Shown one piece after another: positions 1 through 8,372 of a DNA stretch of 64,000 bases (position 1 is the first letter of the stretch; each line of letters starts with the position of its first letter). The notes under the pieces are model-generated. The model had not been told where the DNA came from. It searched no databases and saw nothing but the letters and a program-made list of their open reading frames with translations. The translations under genes and the position numbers were made by a program. The DNA is taken from positions 1 to 64,000 of the forward strand of contig JAJPHF010000135.1 of assembly GCA_021325365.1 (NCBI GenBank), written 5' to 3'. The DNA is from Pseudomonadota bacterium. Its GTDB lineage: Bacteria; Chloroflexota; UBA6077; JAJPHF01.

Positions 1-96
1 CGGCGCGGCTTCGTGTTCCTGCCCGACGCGCGCCGCTGGCTGGCCGCTCAAGTCGATGGCGGCTTGCCGCTGCTCACTCGCTCGTTAGAGCAGTGA
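1..96 (+). CDS. C-terminal end of an unidentified protein (partial)
   Basis: The reading frame is open from the first base to a TGA at 94-96 and gives 31 residues ending in LTRSLEQ. The 5' part lies outside the window, and the residues seen (basic, with an RRGFVFLP start and an amphipathic RRWLAAQV stretch) are not enough to name a family. No terminator-like hairpin follows. The next likely gene starts 134 bases downstream on the same strand. Confidence 0.4.
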   Translation, partial: RRGFVFLPDARRWLAAQVDGGLPLLTRSLEQ

Positions 97-230
97 ATAG
101 CCCTAGATCCCTGCCCGCAACGCCTGCCTCCCGCCGCTGCCCCGTGCTAGACTGGTGGCTGGCCGGCGCTTCGCCGCCGCTCTCGCTGAGCCGTCCATCA
201 CGGAACCGAACCGCTACCAGGGAGGCGAAA

Positions 231-1196
231 ATGGCTCGCGTCTCGCTGTCCATGGCCTGCGACGCGCCGACGTTGGCGCCGCTGATCTTCGGCTCGGTCG
301 GCATCGCGGACGTCGACCTGCGCATCGAGCAAGTGCAGCCCGAGGAGCGCCACCACCGCATGCTCCACGATCTCGCGTTCGACGTCTGCGAATACTCGAG
401 CATCAACTACCTCAGCGATTGGCACTCCGGCCTGCCGTTCACCGCGATCCCCGTCTTTCCGCACCGCACGTTCCGCCACCGCGACATCTGGGTGTCGCGC
501 GCCTCGGGCATCGCCGAGCCTGCGCAGCTCAACGGCAAGCGCATCGGCCTCCAGAGCTGGGCCAACTCGGCCGCGCTCTGGCAGCGCGGCGCGCTGCAGC
601 ACGATTTCGGCCTCGACCTCGGCTCGGTGGACTGGGTGGCCAATCTGCCGGAGGGCCCGGGGTTCCACCGCCCCGACTGGCTGCGGCTCACGCGCCGGCC
701 CGAGGGCCGCACCATCGACCAGCTCGTCGCCGCCGGCGACCTCGACGCCATGATGGTGCCGTGGCCCGCGCGCTTCTCGCCGGAAGAGGCGGAGCGCGTC
801 GAGCGCCTGTTCCCGGACTACGTGGCCGTCGAGCAGGCGTACTTCGAGCGCAGTGGCGCGTTCCCGATCATGCACGTCGTCGTCGTGAAGAACGCCGTGC
901 TGAGCGAGCACCCGTGGGTCGCCGAGCGCCTGTTCGACGGCCTGCGTCGCGCCATCGACACGTACGTCGAGGGCCAGCGCGCGGCAAACGCCCCCAGCCC
1001 CATCTGGCGCGGTCTCTCCTGGGCCGAGCAGGAGCGTCGCATGGGTCCCCAGCCGTGGCCGAGCGGCCTGGAGGCGAATCGCGCCGCCCTGCAGACGGTC
1101 GTCACCTACGCCCTGGAGCAGGGTATCCTGGCCCAGCCGCTCGACGTGAGCGATCTCTTTCGCTTCGAGGGCCACGCGCTGGCCGGCCTAGGCTAG
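231..1196 (+). CDS. 4,5-dihydroxyphthalate decarboxylase-like / NMT1-type substrate-binding-fold protein
   Basis: A protein of 321 residues starting at ATG 231, with GGAGG at 221-225. The frame is open further upstream to base 93, but that part has no ribosome site and is probably not translated. The sequence (SMACDAPTLAPL near the N-terminus, then a CEYSSINYL stretch and an LNGKRIGLQSWANS stretch) fits the periplasmic-binding-fold proteins annotated as 4,5-dihydroxyphthalate decarboxylase or ABC substrate-binding protein. There is no signal peptide or lipobox, so a cytoplasmic enzyme or sensor is more likely than a transport component. No permease or ATPase gene lies beside it. The substrate cannot be told from sequence. 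Confidence 0.8.
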   Translation: MARVSLSMACDAPTLAPLIFGSVGIADVDLRIEQVQPEERHHRMLHDLAFDVCEYSSINYLSDWHSGLPFTAIPVFPHRTFRHRDIWVSRASGIAEPAQLNGKRIGLQSWANSAALWQRGALQHDFGLDLGSVDWVANLPEGPGFHRPDWLRLTRRPEGRTIDQLVAAGDLDAMMVPWPARFSPEEAERVERLFPDYVAVEQAYFERSGAFPIMHVVVVKNAVLSEHPWVAERLFDGLRRAIDTYVEGQRAANAPSPIWRGLSWAEQERRMGPQPWPSGLEANRAALQTVVTYALEQGILAQPLDVSDLFRFEGHALAGLG

Positions 1197-1213
1197 TAGC
1201 AGCCGATCGGCGC

Positions 1214-1242
1214 TGGCCCCGCCCGGGCGCTTCCGACATAAT
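1214..1242 (+). promoter_or_regulatory. weak candidate promoter of the CDC48-like gene
   Basis: TGGCCC (1214-1219) and CATAAT (1237-1242) are separated by 17 bases. The -35 match is poor and the -10 good. It would give a leader of about 130 bases before the ATG at 1378. Confidence 0.25.
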
Positions 1243-1377
1243 AGACCCGGCAGCCTCGCCCGACTGATTCCTCCGGCCGCTTCAGCGGCGCCGCGCGGCA
1301 GGCTGTACCCCGCCGACTCGCCCGCCCTCCCTGCGTGGGCCGGGCCACCGCCGGCGGTAAGTTGCGCCGGAGGTCAC

Positions 1378-3534
1378 ATGGCCACGACCACGCTGCCCAT
1401 CACCTTGCGAATCGCTCGCTCAGCCAACGAGGCGTTCGAGGCGAGCGACGGACGCTGTTACGTCGATCTTGCCGCGCTCGGCGGCGGCTTCCAGGCCGGC
1501 GACGTCGTGCTGTTGCGGACAGAGCGCGGCCGCACGACGCTGGCCCGCCTCGCCGCGGGCGAGGACGTGCCCGCCGGCACCGTGCAGCTGGACCGCTACC
1601 AGCGCCTCGCGCTGAAGGCACGCATCGGCGAGACGGTCGCCGTCGAGCCGACCGAGGCCCCACCAGTCCAGCAGATCACTGTGCTGCCCGCCGTCGACGT
1701 TTGGGGCGCCCATCACCTGGAAGAGCACCTGCGCGCGAGCTTCGGCGCGCACGGCACGCCCGTCGCGCTCGGCAGCGTGCTCTATTGCCAGTTCCACGAC
1801 TCCATCGCCGGCACCACCTACAAGGTGATCGACATCAAGGACGGCCCCGGCGTGATGACCGCCGGCACCGACGTGCGCGTCGAGTACGGCTCAGCGACGA
1901 CGACCGACGCGATGGGCGATGTCAGCTTCGCCGACGTGGGCGGCCTGGAGCGCCAGATCGATCTGGTCCGCGAGCTAGTACAGCTCCCCCTCCAGTATCC
2001 CCACGTCTACCGCCAGTTGGGCATCAGCGCGCCGCGCGGCATCCTGTTCTACGGTCCGCCGGGCTCCGGCAAGACCCACCTGGCGCGCGCCGTCGCTAAC
2101 GAGGTGGACGCCCGCTTCTTCTACATCAACGGCCCCGAGGTCGTCGGCACGCTCTACGGCGAGACCGAGGGCAATCTGCGCAAAATCTTCTCCGAGGCCA
2201 CCCACCACGCGCCGTCCGTCATCCTGATCGACGAGGTCGACGCCCTCGCGCCGAAACGCGGCGAGACCGGCGCGCACTCCGACACCCGCGCCGTCACCCA
2301 GCTCCTGTCGCTGATGGACGGTATGACCCGCGTCGACGGCGTCATCGTTATCGGCACCACCAACCGCATCGAGTCGATCGACCTCGCGCTGCGCCGCCCG
2401 GGCCGCTTCGACCGCGAGATCTTCATCGGCCCGCCCAGCACCGATGGCCGCCTGGCGATCCTGGAGATTCACAGCCGCGAGATGCCCCTCTCGCCCGAGA
2501 CGCACGACTACCTACCACAGGTGGCCCGGCTCACGCCCGGCTTCGTCGGCGCCGACATCATGGAGCTGTGCCGCGAGGCCGGGCTGAGCGCGCTGCGGCG
2601 CCACACGCCGACCGATAGCCGCCTGATCGGTGCGCCGCGCATCGACCCACGCGCCATCGAGATCGAGCCGCGCGACTTCGACGCCGCCCTCACCCGCATC
2701 CGCCCGTCCGCGCTACGCGAGGCGCTGGTCACGATCCCCGACGTGTCGTGGGAGGACGTCGGCGGCCTGGAGCAGCAGAAGGCCCGCCTGCGCGAGCTGA
2801 TCGGGCGCCCGCTGCAGAACCGGCGGAACTACGAGGAGCTGGGCGTGAGCCCCGCCACGGGCATCCTGCTCTATGGGCCGCCGGGCACGGGCAAGACGCT
2901 GCTCGCCCGCGCGATCGCCCATGAGTGCGGCGTGAACTTCCTGCCGGTCGAGGGGCCGGAGATCTTCACGAAGTGGCTGGGCGAGTCGGAGGAGACGATC
3001 CGCCACATCTTCCGCGTGGCCCGGCAGCTCGCCCCGACCATTATCTTCTTCGACCAGTTGGACGCCCTCGCGCCCCAGCGTGGCCGCGACCTCGGCTCGC
3101 AGACCACCGAGCGTGTGGTGAACCAGCTGCTCACCGAGCTGGACGGCATCGAGCCTCGCAGCGAGGTCATCGTGCTCGGCGCCACGAATCGCCTCGACCT
3201 GATCGACCCCTCGGTGCTCCGCCCCGGGCGGCTCAGCACGCACATCCTGGTGCCGCTGCCCGACGAGGCCGACCGCGCCGCGATCCTCCGCATCCAGCTT
3301 CGCAACGCGCCGCTGGCCGTCGGCACCACCGCCGACCAGGTCGTCGAGTATCTGGTGCCGCGGACGGAGGGCTTCTCGGGCGCGGACTTGCGGCTCGCCT
3401 GCGACGAAGCGAAGCTCATGGCGATGCAGGGCGAGTCGAGCAACGGTGAGGTGGCGCTAACGCTCGCCCACTTCGCCGAGGCGCTGGCCCGTGTGCGCTA
3501 CGCGCCGCCCACCGAGCTGCCCGCCGAGGAATAA
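1378..3534 (+). CDS. CDC48/VCP-type tandem AAA+ ATPase with a Walker-B Glu-to-Gln change in D2
   Basis: A protein of 718 residues; ATG 1378 follows GGAGG at 1369-1373. Architecture: an N-domain of the CDC48 double-psi barrel type (about 1-165), AAA domain D1 (about 180-430) and AAA domain D2 (about 450-700). D1 has Walker A GPPGSGKT (226-233), Walker B ILIDEVDAL with D285/E286 and an arginine-finger segment RRPGRFDRE. D2 has Walker A GPPGTGKT (500-507) and a WLGESE pore loop, but its Walker B reads FFDQLDAL, so the catalytic Glu is Gln560; the arginine-finger segment is RPGRLSTH. Such proteins form hexamers that thread protein substrates. By analogy with engineered E-to-Q mutants, D2 should bind but barely hydrolyse ATP. 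The gene appears to stand alone. The family call is secure; the loss of D2 activity is inferred. Confidence 0.95.
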   Translation: MATTTLPITLRIARSANEAFEASDGRCYVDLAALGGGFQAGDVVLLRTERGRTTLARLAAGEDVPAGTVQLDRYQRLALKARIGETVAVEPTEAPPVQQITVLPAVDVWGAHHLEEHLRASFGAHGTPVALGSVLYCQFHDSIAGTTYKVIDIKDGPGVMTAGTDVRVEYGSATTTDAMGDVSFADVGGLERQIDLVRELVQLPLQYPHVYRQLGISAPRGILFYGPPGSGKTHLARAVANEVDARFFYINGPEVVGTLYGETEGNLRKIFSEATHHAPSVILIDEVDALAPKRGETGAHSDTRAVTQLLSLMDGMTRVDGVIVIGTTNRIESIDLALRRPGRFDREIFIGPPSTDGRLAILEIHSREMPLSPETHDYLPQVARLTPGFVGADIMELCREAGLSALRRHTPTDSRLIGAPRIDPRAIEIEPRDFDAALTRIRPSALREALVTIPDVSWEDVGGLEQQKARLRELIGRPLQNRRNYEELGVSPATGILLYGPPGTGKTLLARAIAHECGVNFLPVEGPEIFTKWLGESEETIRHIFRVARQLAPTIIFFDQLDALAPQRGRDLGSQTTERVVNQLLTELDGIEPRSEVIVLGATNRLDLIDPSVLRPGRLSTHILVPLPDEADRAAILRIQLRNAPLAVGTTADQVVEYLVPRTEGFSGADLRLACDEAKLMAMQGESSNGEVALTLAHFAEALARVRYAPPTELPAEE

Positions 3535-3604
3535 TACCGCCTCCCGCGACGGTCCTCCCCAACTCACCCTCGGACAGCGCTGGTGCCCAGGGCCGGCCCC
3601 TCCC

Positions 3605-3682
3605 CCTCTCCTGAGGGAGAGGGGGGCAGGGGGGTGAGGTCCGGCCCTCCCCCTCTCCCCCTGGGAGAGGGCCGGGGTGAGA
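3605..3682. repeat. REP-like GC-rich hairpin repeat, family A, 2 copies
   Basis: Two copies (about 3605-3639 and 3651-3682) of a unit built on CCTCTCC, a short loop, GGGAGAGG and then a G-rich GGGGTGAG tail. Each half pairs into a stem. The same unit recurs at 6214-6332 and, reversed, at 14758-14885. It lies in the gap between the convergent genes ending at 3534 and 3735, where it could also act in transcription termination. Confidence 0.75.
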
Positions 3683-3734
3683 GCCCGCCCCGGTCGGCGA
3701 ACTGCGGGACCTGAGCTGGTGCAGGCCGCGCGGG

Positions 3735-4247
3735 TCAGGGCAACATGATCCGTATGGTCAGCGCAACCTGCACCGTCTCGCCGGCGCCCACGGTGGCATC
3801 CTGGTAGGCGTGGACGCGCGTGCCGCTCGGTAGCTCCATGTTCAGCGCGCCCGCGGGCAGCGCCCCGGGAGTTTGCCCGGCCGCCGGCACGACGAGCCAG
3901 TACCGGCCAGGCGGCACGACGAGCGCGACCTGGCCCTGCGCGTCCGTGACGCCCTCGGCCACCACGGTTCCCGACGGCTCATAGTCCACCGCTTCAACCG
4001 TCAGGCCCGCGCCGGCCCCCAGCGCCTGCGGGCCGGTCGGCGTCGCATCCCGCGGGGGCTGCGCGCCGCCACCCCCCACGACCTGCACCGTGACGGCCAG
4101 CGTGCCCATCGCCTGCTCCGCTGCGTCGCCAACCCCACACGTCGCCATGTCGGTGGCGTCCTGGCTGCGCGCGACTGTCCCGGGCATGCAGGCCGCCAGC
4201 GCCGCCACCGCCACGACGACCGTGCGGACGCTCGCCCACCGCGGCAT
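3735..4247 (-). CDS. small secreted lipoprotein with a transthyretin/carboxypeptidase-regulatory-like domain
   Basis: A protein of 170 residues; the ATG at 4247 is preceded by AGGAGG on the minus strand. Residues 1-20 form a signal sequence with lipobox LAAC (Cys20), so it is probably lipid-anchored outside the membrane. After an Ala/Gly/Pro-rich linker the mature part contains VTDAQGQVALVVPPGRYWLV, the pattern of beta-sandwich carboxypeptidase-regulatory or SpaA-like folds, in which a GxYxL segment closes a repeat. No catalytic residues are apparent. It is monocistronic, between a repeat cluster and an LLM oxidoreductase on the same strand. The fold is inferred from the motif and the function is unknown. 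Confidence 0.75.
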   Translation of the reverse strand: MPRWASVRTVVVAVAALAACMPGTVARSQDATDMATCGVGDAAEQAMGTLAVTVQVVGGGGAQPPRDATPTGPQALGAGAGLTVEAVDYEPSGTVVAEGVTDAQGQVALVVPPGRYWLVVPAAGQTPGALPAGALNMELPSGTRVHAYQDATVGAGETVQVALTIRIMLP

Positions 4248-4364
4248 GTCTATACCTCCTGGCCCGCCTTCTCACCGTGCACGGGCGATGCCGGCCGCCA
4301 GCGCCTCTTGCAGTCGAATGCGATCGGGGTGAGCGGCGCCCTCCCCTTCGTACGGGAGAACTCG

Positions 4365-5303
4365 CTAGCGCGCGAGGTCCGCGATCAGCCGCAGCACTCG
4401 CTCCACTGATCCGTCCGGATCAGCAGCAACCGGGATCGGCGTCACCATCAGCTCGCCGCCACACGAGCGGCGCAGCTGCTGGAGCCGGTCCGCCACGGCG
4501 GTCTCCGTCCCGTGTACGACCACCGCGTCGATCATCGCGTCGGACCACCGTCCCTCGCGCACCTCCGGGAAGCCAGCCGCCTCGAACATCGCTACGTAGT
4601 GCGGCAGCGTCGGATAGAAGCCGAGCCGCTCGCGCACCGCCTCTCGCGCTGCCGCGGCGTCTACGTCCAGGCAGACCGGCACGTGCATGATGAGCGGCGG
4701 TGTCGGCCGGCCCTGGGCCGCCGCCCCCTCCCGCAGCGCCGGCAGCGCCACCGCGCGCACGTAGCTATCCGGGCACAGCCAGGTGATCGCGCCGTCGGCC
4801 ACCGCGCCGCACATCTCGAACGAGCGCCGGCGCAGCGCCGAGGCCAGCACCGGCACGCCCGGCGGCGGCTGGGGCAGCTTGAAGTGCGCGACCACCCCCG
4901 CCTCGTCGAGGTCCACGGCCCCCTCTTGCAGCAGCGCCTTCGCGGCCTTGACGTAGGCGCGCAGGTGCGCCAGCGGCCGCACGTACGGAATGCCATAGAC
5001 CGTCTCGTTGTTCGCGCCGGAGGGACCAACGCCCAGCCGGAAACGCCCCGGGGCCAGGCTGTCGATCACCGTCGCCTGCTGCGCCGCCACAATCGGGTGA
5101 CAGGGATACGTGCGGATCACCGCCGTGCCGAGCAGGATGCGCGCGGTGCGCGCCGCCGCGGCCGCCAGCAGCGCCATCGGGTCCACCGGGTTGCTGATGA
5201 GCCAGACCGCCGGCACCCCGATGCTCTCGGCGTGCTCGATGGCTTGCAGCAGGCGCGGCGCATCTGGCGCGGCCAGGTGCGCGCCGATAATCCCATCCGG
5301 CAT
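4365..5303 (-). CDS. LLM-class flavin-dependent oxidoreductase (F420 or FMN type)
   Basis: A protein of 312 residues; ATG 5303 has GGGGAGG upstream on the minus strand. The sequence follows the bacterial luciferase-like TIM barrel: AIEHAESIGVPAVWL near the start, RILLGTAVIRTYPCHP (strand 3-4 region), SLAPGRFRLGVG and, late, a VVHGTETAVADRL segment typical of F420-dependent family members. These enzymes use reduced flavin or F420 to oxidise or reduce small organic substrates. The substrate cannot be deduced. A second, divergent member is at 43353-44357. Upstream (higher coordinates) lies about 1.5 kb of repeat DNA. Confidence 0.88.
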   Translation of the reverse strand: MPDGIIGAHLAAPDAPRLLQAIEHAESIGVPAVWLISNPVDPMALLAAAAARTARILLGTAVIRTYPCHPIVAAQQATVIDSLAPGRFRLGVGPSGANNETVYGIPYVRPLAHLRAYVKAAKALLQEGAVDLDEAGVVAHFKLPQPPPGVPVLASALRRRSFEMCGAVADGAITWLCPDSYVRAVALPALREGAAAQGRPTPPLIMHVPVCLDVDAAAAREAVRERLGFYPTLPHYVAMFEAAGFPEVREGRWSDAMIDAVVVHGTETAVADRLQQLRRSCGGELMVTPIPVAADPDGSVERVLRLIADLAR

Positions 5304-5739
5304 CGTCGTCCTCCCCAGCCCCCTAGAGCCGCCGGCGCGCGAGCCGAGCAGCCGGCGTCACGTAGGCGTGACCCGTGTAGCTACCAGCACCGCGTAGTGG
5401 CAGCTCTGTTGGCCGCCCGTGGCCCCCCGGCCCCCCGGGGCTCCTCGGATCGCCGCTCCTGCCCACCCCGCCGGGCACCCGACCCGCGTGGGGACATATC
5501 ACGCGGCCGCCCGCTTGACCTCCGTAGGGACGGGTTTCATGCCCATTCGCTCCAACTAATTCGGAAACCCAATGCCGGTAAAGGCTGAGCGCCTGAGCGG
5601 CCTGCTGCCCGCGCCGGCCCCATCGGCCGGGAGCCCAGGTCGAACCGTGAGGGGCAGGCGCAGGACGCTCCTCCGCCTGGCCCGCTCGGAGCCGGGATTC
5701 CTAGGCCCGGCGCCGAAAACGGAATTAGTTGGAGCAGAT

Positions 5740-5806
5740 GCTCGCGTGGCCGCCCACGGCCTGTGGCGCGGCAGACGGCCAGCGTCACGGCCCCCGTCCC
5801 GGCGCC
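5740..5806 (-). repeat. dispersed repeat, family C, reversed copy
   Basis: Reverse-complemented, this 67-base stretch aligns along its whole length with 14245-14311. It shares CCGCGCCACAGGCCG and GGGCGGCCACG with scattered substitutions. The partner belongs to a 78-bp tandem array, so the two sites are related, diverged copies in opposite orientation. Confidence 0.65.
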
Positions 5807-5975
5807 AGCCCGCCGCCCATCCTGGTTACGAACCGCCGCGAGCTGGCTTCCGAGGATGGTGAGCACGCCCGGCTCGGCTAAACCTCCTCACCATCATCGG
5901 CCACATACCACGCGAGGCGGTTCCCCGCAAGCATACGGCGCTGGCTTGAATTGAACAAGAGAAGGTACGGCCCGG

Positions 5976-6087
5976 GGTGTGCCTCGGCATTTTGCGGGCG
6001 GGCGCGCGGCTCCGGCCCAGGCCGGGTGGTCCCCGCCGCCACGCGAATAGGTGTGCCTCGGCATTTTGCGGGCGGGCGCGCGGCTCC
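5976..6087. repeat. 38-bp exact direct repeat
   Basis: The same 38 bases, beginning GGTGTGCCTCGG and ending GCGCGGCTCC, occur at 5976-6013 and 6050-6087, a period of 74. The intervening 36 bases differ. There is no coding frame across the repeat. Confidence 0.8.
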
Positions 6088-6213
6088 ACTGGCTGCGCCG
6101 GACGATGGCTCTCTGCCAATGCCTTATCTTGTAGGGGCGTAGCAAGCAGCGCCCCGCCCGGTCGCCACCCGGTCCGGTGTCCCAGCGAATCCGGTGCGGG
6201 GGCGTCCCACTCC

Positions 6214-6332
6214 CTCTCCCCCTGGGAGAGGGCAGGGGTGAGGGCGCGTCTCACTCCCTCTCCCCCTGGGAGAGGGCAGGGGTGAGGGCGTCCCTCCCCC
6301 TCTCCCCCTGGGAGAGGGTCGGGGTGAGGGCG
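6214..6332 (+). repeat. REP-like hairpin repeat, family A, 3 copies
   Basis: Copies start at 6214, 6258 and 6300 (periods 44 and 42). Each carries CTCTCCCCCTGGGAGAGGG followed by GGGGTGAGGGCG. The first two are almost identical. Each can fold into a short stem of the CCCTCTCCC type. The cluster immediately precedes the 6347-6606 element; the same pair of elements is found reversed at 14409-14885. Confidence 0.85.
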
Positions 6333-6346
6333 CGCTCCCAGTACCC

Positions 6347-6606
6347 GGCCGCGAGGCGCGCCGGAGAGCGCCCGCTAGCTCGCGCGACGTGGTCGCCTAT
6401 CTTACGCCGTACACGCCTCCCCCGCACCCGCCGCCCGCGCCCGGCCCGGGGCACTCCCCGCCGGCCCGGCCCGCGGCAGGAGAGCCGGGGAGTATCGTAC
6501 GGGGTAAACGATGCGACCTTCCGCGCCCGAGGAGCACGCGCAGACCCGCGCCCGGCCTAGCACTTAACCACCCGGTAAAGGAACATCGTTTGACCGTTCC
6601 TCGGTT
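6347..6606 (+). repeat. two-hairpin dispersed element, family B, copy 1
   Basis: About 260 bases that match the reverse complement of 14409-14667, starting at GGCCGCGAGGCGCG and ending near CCGTTCCTCGG. Two nested inverted repeats are visible: TTACGCCGTAC (6402-6412) with GTACGGGGTAA (6497-6507), one mismatch, and AAACGATG (6506-6513) with CATCGTTT (6584-6591), perfect. Both stems are kept in the other copy. No transposase or coding frame is inside, so a non-autonomous element or a structured RNA are both possible. Confidence 0.75.
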
Positions 6607-6697
6607 AAATTCACGTGCCCACAAGGCGCTCCACGGTCACGATCGAGCGCGCCGCGGCCCGGCGCCGCAAGACCCCGGGCAGCACCCGAGCCAACGG

Positions 6698-6727
6698 TTG
6701 CCGCCGCACGGAGGCGACCGGTATAGT
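6698..6727 (+). promoter_or_regulatory. promoter of the polysaccharide-export genes
   Basis: TTGCCG (6698-6703), 18 bases, TATAGT (6722-6727). Both boxes are close to the sigma70 consensus and stand out in this GC-rich DNA. Transcription would start near 6734, about 70 bases before the chosen GTG at 6806. Confidence 0.6.
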
Positions 6728-6805
6728 AACCCGGCCCGGCGCCCCGGGACGTTGAGGGTGCGCGCGCTGCCAGGGCGGCTGGCGCGCGGAAAGAGATACG
6801 GCGAC

Positions 6806-7558
6806 GTGGAGATCGCGCACTACCTGGAGATCATCCGCCGGCGCTGGTGGCTCGCCGCGCTGACCACGCTGGCAGCCCTGCTCGTCGCCGGCTTGCTGGC
6901 CTATCGCGGCGCGTCGGCCTACAAGGCCACGGTCCGCGTGGCCGTTAGCACCCCGCCCGCCGAAGGCTGCTCGGGCCGTCCGGTCACGGGCCCCGACGGC
7001 CAACCGATTCGCACGTTCGACTACGACTGCAACTACTACGCCTGGCTCAGCTCCGAGTACCTCGCCGACGACCTGAGCCAGCTCATCCAGAGCCAGTCGT
7101 TCGCGGAGGACGTGAGCGCCATCATGGGCGAGCACGTCGATCCGAAGAGCATCAGCGATGTCGTGCGCACGCGCAAGACGCACCGCATCCTGAGCATCAC
7201 GGTGACCGCCAACACTTTCCAGCGCGCCCAGCAGCTAGGTGACGCCATCGTCCAGGCTCTCCGCACCCAGCCCGGCAAGTATCTCGCGCAGCTGGCCGCC
7301 GAGAATGGCCAGATCGTGGTGATCGACCCGTCGCAGACTCAGCGCGGCGACGGCGCGGCCGCCGTCGCGCTGGACATCGGCCTCAAGACGCTGCTCGGGC
7401 TCCTCGTCGGCCTGGCCCTGATCCTGGCGCTCGACTTCTTTGACCCAACAGTCCGCGACTCGCGCGACGCCGAGCGCACGCTGGGGCTGCCGATCCTTGG
7501 CGAGATCCCCGGCGCCTCCGAGCGTGGGCCGCGGCCCACGCCAGTGGCGAGCAGCTAG
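6806..7558 (+). CDS. Wzz/GumC-like polysaccharide chain-length protein (first of two)
   Basis: A protein of 250 residues from GTG 6806. The upstream open frame back to 6389 runs through repeat DNA and is not credible; an alternative start is GTG 6758. It begins EIAHYLEIIRRRWW followed by a membrane helix (about 14-34). There is an extracytoplasmic region with Cys residues (EGCSGRP and YDCNYY) and a C-terminal membrane helix (about 195-218) ending LDFFDPTVRDSRDAERTLG, the usual Wzz tail that continues into a Pro-rich end. It would control chain length or export of a surface polysaccharide with the kinase at 8440. The next wzz-like gene begins four bases after its stop. The family is clear by topology and tail motif; the polymer is unknown. 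Confidence 0.8.
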   Translation: MEIAHYLEIIRRRWWLAALTTLAALLVAGLLAYRGASAYKATVRVAVSTPPAEGCSGRPVTGPDGQPIRTFDYDCNYYAWLSSEYLADDLSQLIQSQSFAEDVSAIMGEHVDPKSISDVVRTRKTHRILSITVTANTFQRAQQLGDAIVQALRTQPGKYLAQLAAENGQIVVIDPSQTQRGDGAAAVALDIGLKTLLGLLVGLALILALDFFDPTVRDSRDAERTLGLPILGEIPGASERGPRPTPVASS

Positions 7559-7562
7559 CCTC

Positions 7563-8360
7563 GTGCAGCTCAAAGACTACGCCGTCGTCCTCCGCCGCGG
7601 CTGGTGGCTGATCGCCCTGACCGCCGTGGTGACGGCCCTTAGCGCCGTGGGTTTCGCCAAGCTCCAGCAGCCGATCTACCGCTCGTCGGTCACGCTGGAG
7701 GTGACCGGCCGCTTGGACTACGGCACGTCGCTGGCGATCGAGAAACAGCTCAGCCAGCTCAACAACCGCATCCAGACCGCCAACCTGGCCAGCGAGGTGG
7801 ACCGCCGCTACCAGTTTGACATCGGCGCCGAGCGGCTGCTGGAGAAGATCCACACCAAAGCGTTCCCCGACACGATCACCATCCAGATCGACGTGGACGA
7901 CACCGACCCGGATCGCGCGCAGCGCATCGCCAATGGCTTCGCCGAGGTGTTCGCGGAGCGCGAGACGGCCAGCCAGGAGGGCTTGCCGCAGCAAGAGCGC
8001 CGTGTGGTCAACGTGCTCGACGCGGCAAAGCCTTCGCGCCTATACTGGCCCCAGACGCGCGTGTTCCTGCTGTCCGGCCTGCTGCTCGGCGCGGTGCTCG
8101 GCGTGCTGCTGGCATTCGCCCGCGACTACCTGGACGACTCGCTGAAGACGCCCGAGGACGTCGACCGCTACCTCGGCATGACCACCTTGGGAAGCATCCC
8201 GCGCGCCGCGGCCAGCACTCGCGGGCCGCGGCCGGCGCCGAGCGACAGCGGGCCGCGCCCCGACGCGCCGCGGCCCGTGCCGGCTGCCGAAGAGGTCGGC
8301 GCCCGACGGCTCGGCCGTCGGGCGCTCCGGGGCCAACGCCCCCGCCGGGGCGCGCGCTAG
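7563..8360 (+). CDS. Wzz-like polysaccharide chain-length protein (second)
   Basis: A protein of 265 residues from GTG 7563, four bases after the preceding stop, so probably translationally coupled. It starts VQLKDYAVVLRRGWW with a membrane helix (about 14-34). The periplasmic segment includes LDYGTSLAIEKQLSQLNNRI, and a second helix (about 165-185) is followed by LDDSLKTPEDVDRYLGM, the standard Wzz C-terminal motif. Two adjacent Wzz-like genes suggest a heteromeric complex or a duplication; the two are clearly diverged. The C-terminal tail is Pro/Arg/Ala-rich, and a 12-bp perfect hairpin lies inside its codons (8299-8325). Confidence 0.85.
   Translation: MQLKDYAVVLRRGWWLIALTAVVTALSAVGFAKLQQPIYRSSVTLEVTGRLDYGTSLAIEKQLSQLNNRIQTANLASEVDRRYQFDIGAERLLEKIHTKAFPDTITIQIDVDDTDPDRAQRIANGFAEVFAERETASQEGLPQQERRVVNVLDAAKPSRLYWPQTRVFLLSGLLLGAVLGVLLAFARDYLDDSLKTPEDVDRYLGMTTLGSIPRAAASTRGPRPAPSDSGPRPDAPRPVPAAEEVGARRLGRRALRGQRPRRGAR
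8299..8325 (+). terminator. hairpin inside the 3' end of the second wzz-like gene
   Basis: GCGCCCGACGGC (8299-8310), loop TCG, GCCGTCGGGCGC (8314-8325): a perfect 12-bp stem with a 3-base loop. A smaller stem GGGGC/GCCCC follows. There is no T-tract. Its place just before a new promoter (8373-8401) suggests partial termination, which is inferred. Confidence 0.4.
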
Positions 8361-8372
8361 CCGCCGTGCCAG

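Larger units (their letters stand above)
5304..6213. other. repeat-rich non-coding segment
   Basis: No credible gene was found; the open frames here lack ribosome sites and family resemblance. It contains decayed repeats: arms GGGTTTC (5532-5538) and GAAACCC (5564-5570), an inverted pair around CTCCAACTAATTC (5550-5562 and 5722-5734), a reversed relative of the 14.2 kb repeat (5740-5806) and a 38-bp direct repeat (5976-6087). Confidence 0.6.

Noticed and set aside
155..1267. Alternative 370-residue frame over the first full gene
   Set aside because: Arg/Ala-rich shadow of the other frame, a typical GC-rich artefact with no family resemblance.
6389..6805. N-terminal extension of the first wzz-like gene
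   Set aside because: It runs through repeat element B, has no ribosome site and would put more than 130 Pro/Arg-rich residues before the membrane helix.
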